The position numbers were made by a program, and so were the translations under genes. A stretch of 64,000 bases of DNA from Dryomyza anilis (Eukaryota > Arthropoda > Insecta > Diptera > Dryomyzidae): the NCBI GenBank assembly GCA_951804985.1, contig OX638130.1:82640583-82704582 (forward strand), given 5' to 3'. Of this stretch, positions 22,030 through 33,289 are shown piece by piece; within the stretch, counting starts at the first letter, position 1; each line of letters starts with the position of its first letter. The notes beneath the pieces were generated by a model that ran no database searches, was not told the origin of the DNA, and was given only the letters and a program-made list of their open reading frames with translations.

Positions 22030-23186
22030 ACGGTAATATGATTATAGCAACCTTATTATTGTTGATATAAAATAGAAAATACTATACTTTGATTGCGACA
22101 ACCATCTATGACTATAGTGAGCATAGCATAGTTGTCGAGATCATGTAGCAACCATCTTTTTTATCTGCGTGTACGTAAAGCATTCGTATTTCGACAACCC
22201 GTAAAGAGCCTATTTTAAAAAAATATCCCAGTTCCAAGTATGAATCTAATTTAAATATTGTCTACTTCGATCGACAGTGACGGCTGTTACAGTGTGACGA
22301 CAGAGTGCCCATATTTATTTGTAGGCGATGTGTATTTGCATATGTTTCTATAACGGTATGCGTAATGTTGGTATTGCTATATTTATGTTTGCTGACTACG
22401 ATTTCCGCTTCATGAAGTTAACGTAATTCAACAATAGCTGGAACAAAAAAAGAAACGATTTACTTACATACGTACGTTAAATAGAAATAGGGAAAAAGGA
22501 TAAAACCGACGACGACGAAGAACACTTAAAGTCAATGATAATCCTTTGCTTTGCACATTTATTGCATATTTTTATGTGTGTCCTTGTGTTTGGAGGATGT
22601 GTGATGTGCGTGTGTTGGTGACATTTGAATGGATCCTTTAAAATACCATAAAATTCTATTAAGGACATTTTTATATTCGAGCAACTTTAAAGCGACAATT
22701 TTACGATGGCATTATCGAAGTCTTTTAATACAAATGTAAAGTCTTTTAAAGCAACATAATTTTTGAGGTGTTGTTAGATATTTTACTTATTTAAATGTTT
22801 ATTAAATTAGTCAGCAGAAAATGACCAGTTTCAGTTCAGACCTGAATTTCCCTTTCTTTGTCTATAATACAACTTGAATTTGAATTTCATTTTTTTTTTC
22901 ACATACAAATGTCCGCCAATTCTTCGTCAGTGTTTTCAGAGTTTTCAACTTCATAAGAATAGTTAATCTTATTCAGTTTTTCAGACCTGTTCGTTGGCAA
23001 CAATTTCTGTTGTTAATTCAGGCCAGAAATACTTCTTTAATGAAATTTTAAAAAAATATTTATCAAATTTTTCATGAATTTTCACAGATGGTATTCACGG
23101 TAGCTCCAATCATATGTGTCATTGTAATTTCTTTAAGATTTTGTTTTTCAGTAACTGTTTAATCATTTCTATATATTTAAAATTCC
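22030..23186. other. AT-rich sequence with a short repeat, no gene
   Basis: 22050-22175 contains GACAACCATCTATGACTATAG with an imperfect inverted partner (CATAGTTGTCGAG, GCAACCATC), so it is probably a MITE remnant. The remainder shows no coding signal. Confidence 0.4.
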
Positions 23187-23188
23187 TA

Positions 23189-24129
23189 CACGCTGCAAAA
23201 AAAACGGCTCTCCCAAACATAATTTTGCAGGCATTACATATATCTTTGGAGCTTTATACAAACAAAAATATTATTTCATTGCGAAACATTATTATAATAA
23301 CATCTAAACATATTTCTGTTTTCGTTGAAACATATTTATGTTCAGATTGAATAATTCGGCGTCCTTGCAAACATACATATATATATGTTTGAATGTGAAA
23401 AACATTTTTTTATATGTAAACATATTTATGTTTACATTTAATTTTAATGTAAAAAAGTAAATTTAGTGCTAATATCTTCTTTACACAATATTAATTTTTT
23501 CCCTTCTTTTAAATTACATTTTTGTATTTATATTATATAACTATAAATATAAACTTTTATTTTTATTACACATCTTTTATTTATACTTAATAATTTTATT
23601 TCCATCTATTGTTTCTATTTTGAGTTCAGTGAATTACGGAAGAATTGGATATTTCACAAACAGTCACTATCTGGTATTAACATTAATTGGCGGTACTTTC
23701 TTCCACCAAAAAGAACTTTTGAACTATATGAAAGTGTTACTGAGTGCTAAAAGTAGGCATGGTTGTTATTTAATTGTGATATCGTAATGCCAAACATACA
23801 TATAATCAAAATCATGCTATAATATTTAAATTCGTTGCTACCCAGTAACAATCACGAATAACCAAATACATATAATTCAAAGAACCTTTTATTGACATTC
23901 TGATGAAAAATATATATATTTCTACAGAAACATTAATATAGTAAATTCATGTAAATCAGCGATTAAAGCAATTTATATTTAAATATCGTATAATAATATT
24001 TCAATCTGAACAAAATAATCATACATTTCAATTATAATGTAATTATTTTACTCCTAATATGTATATGGTGATTTCGAATTACGTTATATTTACATTCAAA
24101 CTTATTCAGACAAATCTTTTCTATTCGTG
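23189..24129 (+). mobile_element. CACGCTGC TA-element, copy 1 (941 bp)
   Basis: It starts TA-CACGCTGCAAAAAAA and ends CTATTCGTG-TA. The interior begins CTCCCAAACATAATTTTGC, shared with copies at 24930, 26857 and (inverted) 41376. TA duplications place it with Tc1/mariner-type elements. No transposase is visible. Confidence 0.75.
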
Positions 24130-24929
24130 TAGTTCCAATTAGAGTATCTATGGTTCCAAACAATACGGCCAAATGTCGTTAAATATTCCCGATGATAGTC
24201 TTTCCGTTTATTTGACATTTTAAATATTTGTTATATGCAGAGACTGTAATAGTTATGAGAATAGTTAAGCTCAAATCACACGATTGAATAAACAGTCAAC
24301 TTTTGAATCAATTTTCAAAACAAATTAAATATCAATCGATTCGATAAATATCGATAAATATCAATCGATTGCCTAATTTTCCATACAAAAATTGGGCAAT
24401 CACACGATTGATATTAAAATTATTTAAAAATTGATTCAAAAGTTCACTGTTTATTCAATCGTTCGAGCTTTATATACAAAAAAAAATCAAAATTAAAAAT
24501 TATTTTTTAGCAAAACTTTTTTTTTGTAGTAATAACGATTATTTTTGATTTTTAAAATTCTGCTCAGAAATAAAACTCAAATTTCAATTTTTATTTTCAA
24601 ATTGAATTTGAAATTGAAAATTAATTTTTATTTTTTGTTGCTCAAGAATAACAATTATTTTTAGATTTATACTTTTTTTTACTCAAAAATCTGAATGGAA
24701 AATATCCTCGCTTATAGATGTAAAGCAATGACGATTGGAACATATTCACACAAATATATTCCAATGATGTATAGTCGTATGCCCATTGGAATAGATTCGT
24801 CGAAAACTCATACCTCCTTTTGTATGAGTTGTCCGGTAAACTGCAGTTCTACCCATATTTGACGAATCAGATTGGTAATTGGAACTTTCTAAGAGACATA
24901 CTTTGGCACAGAGAATCTCACCAAAATTA

Positions 24930-26374
24930 CACGCTGCAAAAAAAAGGTCTCCCCCAAACATAATTTTGCGGGCATTAACATGTATGTTTGGAATTTTATG
25001 TAAACATAATATATAATTGACTGATAAATCATTTGTAAACAGGGTTGTATTGAGACTTGAACTGTGTTGTGATGAGCTCTGACTTACATTATAATATCCC
25101 GGAAACATTTTAATGTTGCCCCTTAAAATGGGGTATGTTCTAATGGAAACATAATAATAACTACATCCAAATAAATTAAATATTTGAACCGAAACATAAA
25201 TATATTTAAAATAAAACATGATTTTGAACGACCTGAATATAAATATGTTTCCAGTGAAACATATCAGTTGTTTCAGTTCAAAAAGTAGTATGTTTGCATA
25301 GAAGCATATTTAAATATTTTTGGAAATAATCCTGAAAATAAAATAATTTTTTTTTTATTAATTTTTATCAAAAATCTTTAAACATGCACAGTGGGAATTT
25401 ATAATAATTGCATTGATATACAAATTTTTTAATGCATAAATAAATAATTGGTTTAAAACTGCAAGTACAAGTGACAGCATCAATGAATGCACAATTGCAC
25501 CAGCAGACGCTAAACCAGACGATCCGGGCTCGCTTTTATTTGGTACAGTTACAGTTGGTCTCAGTACAGCACATAGCGTAGGCAAGGAAATCACGGAGGC
25601 TTTTGTAAAAAAACATGCCAAATTTTGTTTGAAAATCGAAACAGAGATTTTTATTTGTGGTTTTTTCACATTAGTTTCAGAAATTATATACTGCACTATA
25701 TAATACTCTGTTACTATTTGTACTTTTTGTAACACAATTTATATATTTATTTAATTTACAAATAACAAAATTATTACCGACGCGAACACGTTTTCTCAAC
25801 GAACAACAAAAGACACGTACGCAGACAATTTGTTTCTTTTCGAACATCAGTATGTTTAAAATGACCCTATACATACTTCAAACGACGACAAAAGAGACGT
25901 AGGTAGAAAATTCTGCTCAACGAGTGCCAACTTCGTATACAAGAAGAATGTTGGAAGAATTCATTTATTTAAATCCAATTTTGTTTTTAAACATCAATAT
26001 GTTCAAAAGATGGCGTAGATAGAAAATGCTACACAACGTTGCCAACTTCGTCAGTCGATAAATTATCGAATTAAGACGAGCGTTGCGAACATACGTTGTA
26101 TTTAGATTTGATTAGCATTTTCTGTGTTTCGAAACATAGTTTTAACCAATTAAATTGCCAAGAAATAGTTTATTCAAATGCAATTAAAATTGTATGTTGG
26201 TATTGTAACATATTTATGGTAAATTTGACAGATTTTGGTGGACAATATAATATGTTTACACGTGAACAAAAATAAATTCAATTTCGATTATAATTTAATT
26301 TCTAATCATTCCTAATACATGTATGGTAATTTCGTATTACTTTTTAATATTCAAACAAATCTTTTCTATCCGTG
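24930..26374 (+). mobile_element. CACGCTGC TA-element, copy 2 (1445 bp)
   Basis: The start is the same as in copy 1 and the end is CTATCCGTG-TA. It is about 500 bp longer than copy 1. The extra part contains a plus-strand open stretch at 25440-25703 (87 codons, no ATG, GC-richer) that I cannot identify, and two CAACGTTGCC/AACTTCGT repeats near 25925 and 26035. Minus-strand frames at 24746-25219 and 25358-25735 have no recognisable domain. Confidence 0.7.
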
Positions 26375-26399
26375 TAGGTTTGGTAGTAGGTAATACTGA

Positions 26400-26546
26400 A
26401 GCGTCGGTAGCTTGATTGGTTTGTACATTGGACCACAAGCCGAAAGGTCCCTCCAGGTAAACTGCATTAACCATTATCCATGCATTAACGGAATTAATCA
26501 CTTTGCGTAGAAATTTAACACCCACAACTCCGCCAAACTATTATTA
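26400..26546 (+). mobile_element. tRNA-derived SINE, internally deleted copy 3
   Basis: A degenerate tRNA-like head (GCGTCGGTAGC, GGACCACAAGCCGAAAGG) is joined to the 3' part and CCAAACTATTATTA tail. GTAATACTGA flanks it perfectly at 26390-26399 and 26547-26556, so it inserted as a unit or was deleted after insertion. The 62-codon frame on the opposite strand is an artefact. Confidence 0.85.
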
Positions 26547-26856
26547 GTAATACTGACCACCATCACACGTGAGCCATCAAAACTCTTCACTAACATCAGC
26601 CAAATTAGTATTAGAGTCTATCCTTTCCATCGCAAGAACATTCGTGTTGCTGCAAAACAAATTACGCAAAAGTCCCGCACCCTAATTTTTATTCTTGAGT
26701 AAAAAAAAAGTATAAATCAAAAAATAACCGTTATTCTTGAGCAAAACAATAAAAAATAAAAAGAATAACGTTATTTGCGATCCCTGGTTATATGTGAATA
26801 TTCGAAACTGAATTAAACCATGAATTCTTCAGGGCTGTGTGATTTTCTACTGGGTA

Positions 26857-27035
26857 CACGCTGCAAAAAAAGATCACTCCCAAACATAATTTTGCAGACA
26901 TGAAAAAAATTATTATAATGACAGTAAACCATATTTTTGTTTTCGTTGAAAAATATTTATATTAGAATGAATGTTTTATTTGAATGTTTTTATTGTTATG
27001 TCAACAGTTCTACAAGTTCGTATTTTCTATCCGTG
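26857..27035 (+). mobile_element. CACGCTGC TA-element, short copy 3 (179 bp)
   Basis: TA-CACGCTGCAAAAAAAG and CTATCCGTG-TA bound it. It keeps the CCCAAACATAATTTTGCAG block but lacks most of the interior, and so is a deletion derivative. Confidence 0.75.
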
Positions 27036-27579
27036 TATTAACTCACAGTTTAATCTGGCCAATTATAAAGAACATTTTACTAAAATGTTTTTTAGTCTCC
27101 GAAACATATATTTTCACAATTGATATGTAAATAATTATTTTTCAAGCACTTGAGCCGTCGGAAATGAATAATGATTAAGTTTATTTTTTGCAAAAATAAA
27201 GTGTAATGAAGTTTTTAATATTTTGAAAAATTAGCAGTTAGAATTTCCCAGTAAATATCATGCTAAAATTACATGGGAAAACAAAATATCCATAAATGCT
27301 ATTAGGAATTTCGCTAGGTTCGTGATAGAGAAATGATCGTTATATTTTTGTCTTGTCATAACACGACCAGAAAAATCTCTCACAGAAAATATCTAAATCC
27401 ACAATATGTTCACATTATTTTTTGGCGGTTAATGGACTTTCTTAGTGCACATAACATTAGTTCTACTTTAGTTCAACGATTTGATATTTCCCAAAAACTT
27501 ATTCGAACTATGACATGTATTTACGTTTTTATTGATACGTTTTTGATTGATATTAAATATCTTCTGCAAATAAAAACCA
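27036..27579. other. AT-rich sequence without a supported gene
   Basis: An 86-codon frame at 27333-27593 has no recognisable motif and runs into the next transposon. No other signal was seen. Confidence 0.4.
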
Positions 27580-28189
27580 GTTGGGAAGGTTAGATTACAT
27601 GGGAAATTTTAAAGTAGGTGTAATTATGATAGTTAGGATTATCAAAATTATAGTCGGTCTAAGCCGACTATAAATACCCTACACATATGTGTGGTTACCA
27701 TTCAAAGTGATATATAGGTCACCAGGGTATACGAATCCTGAAAATAACTACAAACATTCAATCGCTGAAGAATTATCATTAATTTGATACCCATATTTAC
27801 AAATGGGTAGGTGTACCGAATTTCGATTTTTTTTTGTGAACCACAAGTCTTTTTGACGGAAAACATTATTATCATGTATTTGAGCATGATGTCAATATAT
27901 ATTTGACCAAAAAGTTTACCTAAGCACGTATACATAAAAATTGATCTTTATATGTACATTTTATATGAGGTATTAGGGTATTAGGTATTAGAGTAGTAGG
28001 GATTTCAACAGACAGACAGACAGACAGACGGACAGACAGACGGACAGACGGACATCGCTAAATCGACTCAGGAGATCATGCTGATCAAGAATATATATAC
28101 TTTTCCATACCGGAGATGCTTCCTTCTGGGTGTTACAAACGGCGTACCAAACTGAATATACCCTTTCACTCTTAGTGTAGGGTATAAAG
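27580..28189 (+). mobile_element. DINE-1-like Helitron derivative, subfamily 2
   Basis: It starts near TTGGGAAGGTTAGATTACAT, has the palindrome TAGTCGGTCTAAGCCGACTA at about 27651-27670, a GACA/GACG microsatellite at 28005-28050, the GATCATGCTGATCAAGAATA block, and ends in a short hairpin and GGGTATAAAG. This order matches Drosophila INE-1/DINE-1. It is noncoding and depends on a Helentron in trans. A near-identical copy lies at 50312-50940. Confidence 0.8.
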
Positions 28190-30231
28190 AATACTGAGAA
28201 TTACTTTTTTATTGCCAAGAAATATAAATCAGTTTTTTTAACAATCAAACCATTCATTTCTTGATGAATATAAGATATCAGATATGTTGTGCATAACTTT
28301 TTGATAACTACGAAAATAACTCCTTTGAATACAAAAGTCATTAATAGTTTAACAAATATTTATACTTTTTTTTGTTATCAAATACATTTAACATTTTTAT
28401 TGATTAATAAATTAATTAAATAAAGGATGGATTAAATAAATTAGCTATTTTGTAAAATTACTCTTCTGTTTGTTATTCTACTATTTTAAATTCGTGGTAA
28501 ATTCTTCTTTAGTTTAATTTACGTTTTATTAAAATTTATACAAAATATGATATTGTATTAATTTCAGTTTTTAATTTTAATAAAATATGCGATTTTATAT
28601 GGCTCTAACACTGACTTTGGATAGGTTAAGCTCAATTGTACTCATCTATAGATTAACATAACTTATGTCGTAGTTATAATAAATCTCGTATACAAAAAAG
28701 AAAGCTCAATTCTGCCAAATATCTAGTGTCTAAGTAATCATATGTTACAATTATTTTAAATTAATGGATTAAGGCTAAAGTTCACTGAACCGAGTAGTAA
28801 AAATAATTGAATTTAATTCAATTGTAATGATGCTAGCTCAGTTAACTTTCATTTCTAGTCGCCAAGTATTTATTATGGTATATAGTAAAAAATGCTCGTG
28901 TTAGAAAAAGTAAAACTCATCAACTATATTTATCAAATTTCAATAATTCGTTAGCATAAATCTTTAAATATCGATAATTTCTGATCGATTGACTAAGGCT
29001 CAGTTTTTCCGTTAAACTATAAACATAGTTTAAACTTTTCCACATTTCTAAATCGGCTACAATTCCTAATCAAAACGTCTAAATGTCTATTCAAGCACAG
29101 ATAGATAATTCATATTCAGTTATTATAAATATTTGTGATATGTTTACTATAGACGAAATTATATCTAGTTTAAACTACGTTTAATTCGAAAATGTGACTG
29201 AAAAATGTTTCTGGTTAGTTTTACTTTTATAACAACGATTAAAATAATGTAGAACATAGTAGTTTAAGTAAATACATAATATTTTTACTAACGTCATAAA
29301 GACGTTGACATTCGTCAATTAGAAAAATCTAAATTTTTCATTTAAATAACTAAATGAAATATGAAATTAACTACATTGCATTGTGCTTCTACGGTAAGAA
29401 TTTAGTACTCAGCATTTATTTACTACATTTTATACCGTCGATCGAAAGTTGTGAATCTATAAAAAGAACCTATAAATAAGTCTTCACTGTAACTCAGCTA
29501 GTATTAAATAATCTTATCATATTTATAATATCCATAATTGTATTTGAATGCAAAATGTACTAATTTAAGTTAATTTTTAAACAGTGCCTATTGTGATAAA
29601 TTGTTGCAGTGTAAATAAAAGTCACTCTTGTAACTCGAGCATATATAGGACCCGGACGGATGACAGACCATCCAGGTCGTCAGAAGAGTGAAATAATATT
29701 CAGCTATAATTGTTAAATTATTTGGCCACATTTGCTTGAGATTAAATTAAGATAAATAAAAGAAAACACTATACATATGACACATTTTGTAAATACATAC
29801 ATATCAGTCTGAATACATTTCAGCATTAATTAATTGAAATACTGAAATACATGCCAATTAAAACTAGTAAATATAACGATTAAAATTATCATCCTATCTA
29901 CGATACGATTACTGAACCTATAGTCAAATAATTATATATTTTATTTGCATGTGTTGTTATATTTTAAGAGTTCATTACTGCGTAAATTAATTAAATATAA
30001 ATTGTAATAACGAATTAAACTAATAAAATACAAATTGTTGAATACTGAAGAAAAGCCAAGAATGAAAATGTAAAGCACGTCATGTCATGTCATAGATATT
30101 GAAATGGATAATTACTTAATTTGTGAATAAATAGATATGTTTAATGAATACAACAAAATGTTTCTTGTATAATTCTTAATTTCTATTTTAATATAGCTTG
30201 AATCAACACGAGGTAAATATAAAATAAATAT
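28190..30231. other. Very AT-rich sequence with one GC-rich hairpin, no gene
   Basis: No open frame of note and no repeat copy I could pair. Its quiet, unique character could fit a UTR or intron. The only outlier is the GC-rich segment at 29623-29690. Confidence 0.4.
29623..29690. other. GC-rich nested hairpin in AT-rich surroundings
   Basis: The outer stem is CACTCTT (29623-29629) with AAGAGTG (29684-29690). The inner stem is GGATG (29658-29662) with CATCC (29669-29673) around a 6-nt loop. It could be a structured RNA or a transposon tail. The complement contains CTGACGA but lacks the GAAA needed for a hammerhead core. Confidence 0.35.
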
Positions 30232-30233
30232 TA

Positions 30234-30548
30234 AGGGGATTCATATCAAGCGCGTAAAATTCGTAATTTGTGGAAATCTCGAAAATAATTTACGCAAAAA
30301 TTGTATGAGAATATTTTACGTTCAACTCATAAATTTATTTGTCGATTTTCATCTTTTCAATAAAATTATGTTTTATGGCAAATGTGTTTTCATTTAATTC
30401 TGTTTTGAAATGTTAAAAGTGTTTAAGTTAAACCAAAAATGTATAAAATAGTATACGGGAAGCCAGATAAAAGTGCATTCATGTCGAATTTTGCGTAATT
30501 TTATTTTTTTACGAGCTGAGAAATTTACAGTACTAATATAAATCCCCT
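30234..30548. mobile_element. AGGGGATT MITE (315 bp)
   Basis: The left AGGGGATTCATAT and the right ATATAAATCCCCT are inverted complements with one mismatch, flanked by TA on both sides. A second AGGGGAATTC start follows at 30586, possibly another family member. Confidence 0.75.
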
Positions 30549-30550
30549 TA

Positions 30551-31489
30551 TTATAAATTTACAAAATTTCTACAAATTATACATAAGGGGAATTCAACTG
30601 TTTGTTTGTGCCATAATTTTATAATACGCATATTGAAATAAAAATAGCTAGACCCACAAGTATTAATTAATGAGTATTTCTATTTTAGTGGTAAAGAATT
30701 AAAGTTTATTTTTCAATATTTTCATAATCATAAATAAAACAAATAGAATATTTGTTACTTTAATACATAATTTTATTACATTATCAAAATTGAAATCCAC
30801 ATTGAGAACACACATTTTGCACATCTTGTTACAATAAATTATGCCACATTCAGGTTCTAATAATATGTCTTAATTTAGAAAGTCTGTAAAAGGTTTTTCA
30901 GATATTTGAATTTAAACTCGAAAAATATTGATGTTTTTAGACTACCTTTGGACGATTTTTTAGCATTACGGATCTAAAGAAAAATGAAAAAATAACGTAT
31001 GGTTATGCAGAACATAGTTGAAACTATGTGCAGCATTCAAGACTATTTTTTTATTATGTAAAATGACTCCCTGATTCCGAAGTTATGATTTAAAAATGTT
31101 TCTTTGGATAGGTTTACAACATATCGGCCAATAACTTTTGAACCGAGCTTTCAAAAAGGGGGTACGTATCTCGCGTTCCAAATAACTCCCATGACCTATA
31201 GCTATATCAAATGAAACAATCAGTAAACATTTCTCACAACATTTTTAAATGCATTTAGCTACTAGTTTAAGAGAACTCGATAGAAGAACTTGAAAAAAGT
31301 ATTTTTTTACAAGTTTTGTAATATTTCAAAAATGTTCAAAGTTTGTAATATTTCCAAATAAGTCTACACTCTTTCGAAGAAAATGAGCTATCAATGACAA
31401 AAATGTATGGGTAACATTTTCGGATAAAATAAATTATGTGAAAGCATTATAATTGATTGCTATATAAATAGGTGTGAAAATAAAAAAGA
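30551..31489. other. AT-rich repeat-derived sequence, no gene
   Basis: It contains a fragment (about 30945-31000) resembling 14510-14580. Nothing else recognised. Confidence 0.4.
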
Positions 31490-31855
31490 ACGTATTGATA
31501 GATGATTATTTGTAAATTTTATAACTTTATCTTGAATACTTTACGAGATATGGGGTCCTAAAAAGAAAACCCATATCTTGTATGGGATGTATTGAGTACG
31601 TTGACTAATTTGACTCATTTTCGAATTACTTGTCTACTAAAATATATTTAAATTAAATTCCATCGCATTCGGAATAGTGTTTATCAAGTTATCGTGTATA
31701 GGCGAGCAGACAGCCGACCATGTTTAAATCCACTCGAAAAATGATGCTGATCAAGAAAATATATACTTTTCATGCCAGCCACATCTTCTAAGATGCGCTA
31801 AAATATCCTTATATACATAGTATAAATAGTATAACCCATGGGTGTAGGGTACAAA
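31490..31855 (+). mobile_element. DINE-1-like element, old 3' part
   Basis: It carries the CTTGAATACTTTACGAGATAT block, the TCCATCGCATTCGG block, a reduced GACAGCCGACC microsatellite remnant, GATGCTGATCAAGAAAATAT and a GGGTGTAGGGTAC end. Diverged and 5'-truncated. Confidence 0.6.
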
Positions 31856-32192
31856 AAAATAAACTGGGATTTTTTTAGTTTACACCCAATTCTTATGCTT
31901 TATATGATTTGTTTCTGACCTCAAAATGTATTCATAGATTTATTTACGTCGTTTTCTTTAAAAAGGTACAGGCTAATTTTTGAATATCACAGACAGTGAA
32001 TAGTGTTGATTTTTTCCAGTTTTTTAAATGCATCTTTGATTTAAATTTTTGTCGAAAAAAAAATACATTTTTCGAGTTCTTCTATCGAATTCTCTCAAAC
32101 CAGTAAACCAATTTCAAAATGTTGTGAAAAATGTTAATTGGATTTTAAATTATCATTGATTTAGTATTAAATTTAATCAAACCTATGAGGTA

Positions 32193-32497
32193 GTCGCGGT
32201 AGCTCAGTGGTTAGTGCGTTGGACTGCGAGCCGAAAGGTCCCCGGTTCAAACCTGGACTGGGGCTAACAACATCTTTTCATAGAAACATTTTTCTATACC
32301 GCGCTACCTCTCGTCAGTAAATGGCAAACCTACGAGAGTAAAACCATTGCCTATGAAAAGCTCTCACCCGCCGTTCGGATTCGGCAATAAACTGTAGGTC
32401 CCACCACTTTGAGTACAAATATAACACGCACAGCTCAAAATGGTGAGAGAGCTCGGCCGAAGTTCTATACAGGACTGTAGCGCCAAACTATTATTAT
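32193..32497 (+). mobile_element. tRNA-derived SINE, full-length copy 2
   Basis: It has an A box (TAGCTCAGTGG), a B box (GGTTCAAACC), a body nearly identical to copy 1, and an ATT-repeat tail. TATGAGGTA flanks it at 32184-32192 and 32498-32506, a perfect target duplication. It lies against the 3' end of a DINE-1-like element. Better preserved than the other copies, so probably young. Confidence 0.92.
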
Positions 32498-32506
32498 TAT
32501 GAGGTA

Positions 32507-33237
32507 CAGGGTATATTAACTTTGTGCATATATTGTAACGCCCCTTAGGAGGCGTGTCCTGTATGGAAAAGTATATATATTCTTGATCAGCATCTCTACC
32601 GTAGTCCGTTTAGCCATGTCCGTCTGTCTGTCCGTCTTGCTGTCTTGCTGTCCGAATACAGAATAACTTGAGAAATACTGATCACAATGCGATGAAATTT
32701 CGTTTAAATATATTTTAGCCAAAAGTAGGAACTGAGTTTGAAAATGAGCCAAATCGGTCAACGGACAAGTCACTTTTATGTAACTATTTCGGAACTAATA
32801 ACTCGAAAAGTATTCAAGGTATAGTTATAAAATTTAAAAGGTATTGTTAGACTTCACCTTAAAATATGTGGTCCAAAAATGGGCGTGATTCGACCACTTT
32901 TTTTTTCATTATTTCCCGGGTTTTCATAGTGGAAATTTGATCCGTAAATTATTAAAATCAAATCTATGAAATATTAGCCTTTCAAAATTTTAAATATGGG
33001 CGTGGTCCGCTCAATTATATTTAAATTTTTTTTTTTTAGTTTTTTATACTTTTATATACATTTTTTAATTTATGGGGATAAAAGATGCAAATTTCTGATA
33101 TATGAATAATATTCTGAGGGTGGGGAGGTTCAGCATAAATATCCCAAATTAATATCCCCACCAAAGGTGTAGGGTATTCCATAGTCGGGCCCGACCGACT
33201 ATAAAAATCCGCCCCATGTGACCGAACTTACCCATGT
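32507..33237 (-). mobile_element. DINE-1-like Helitron derivative, subfamily 1
   Basis: Complemented, it begins with GTTGGGAAAGTTAAGTCACA, then the 22-base palindrome around GTCGGTCGGGCCCGAC (about 33181-33202), CCTACACCTTTGGTGGGGAT, a central region, the GTCC/GTCT microsatellite (32618-32652) and GCTGATCAAGAATATATA. The 5' 200 bases are almost identical to the element at 63793. Confidence 0.8.
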
Positions 33238-33289
33238 GACTTAACTTTCCCAACTCGTTTAAATTAATATATTCGAATTTTGCGGATCA

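Noticed and set aside
29623..29690. Hammerhead ribozyme
   Set aside because: The complement has CTGACGA but no GAAA core strand at the needed place.
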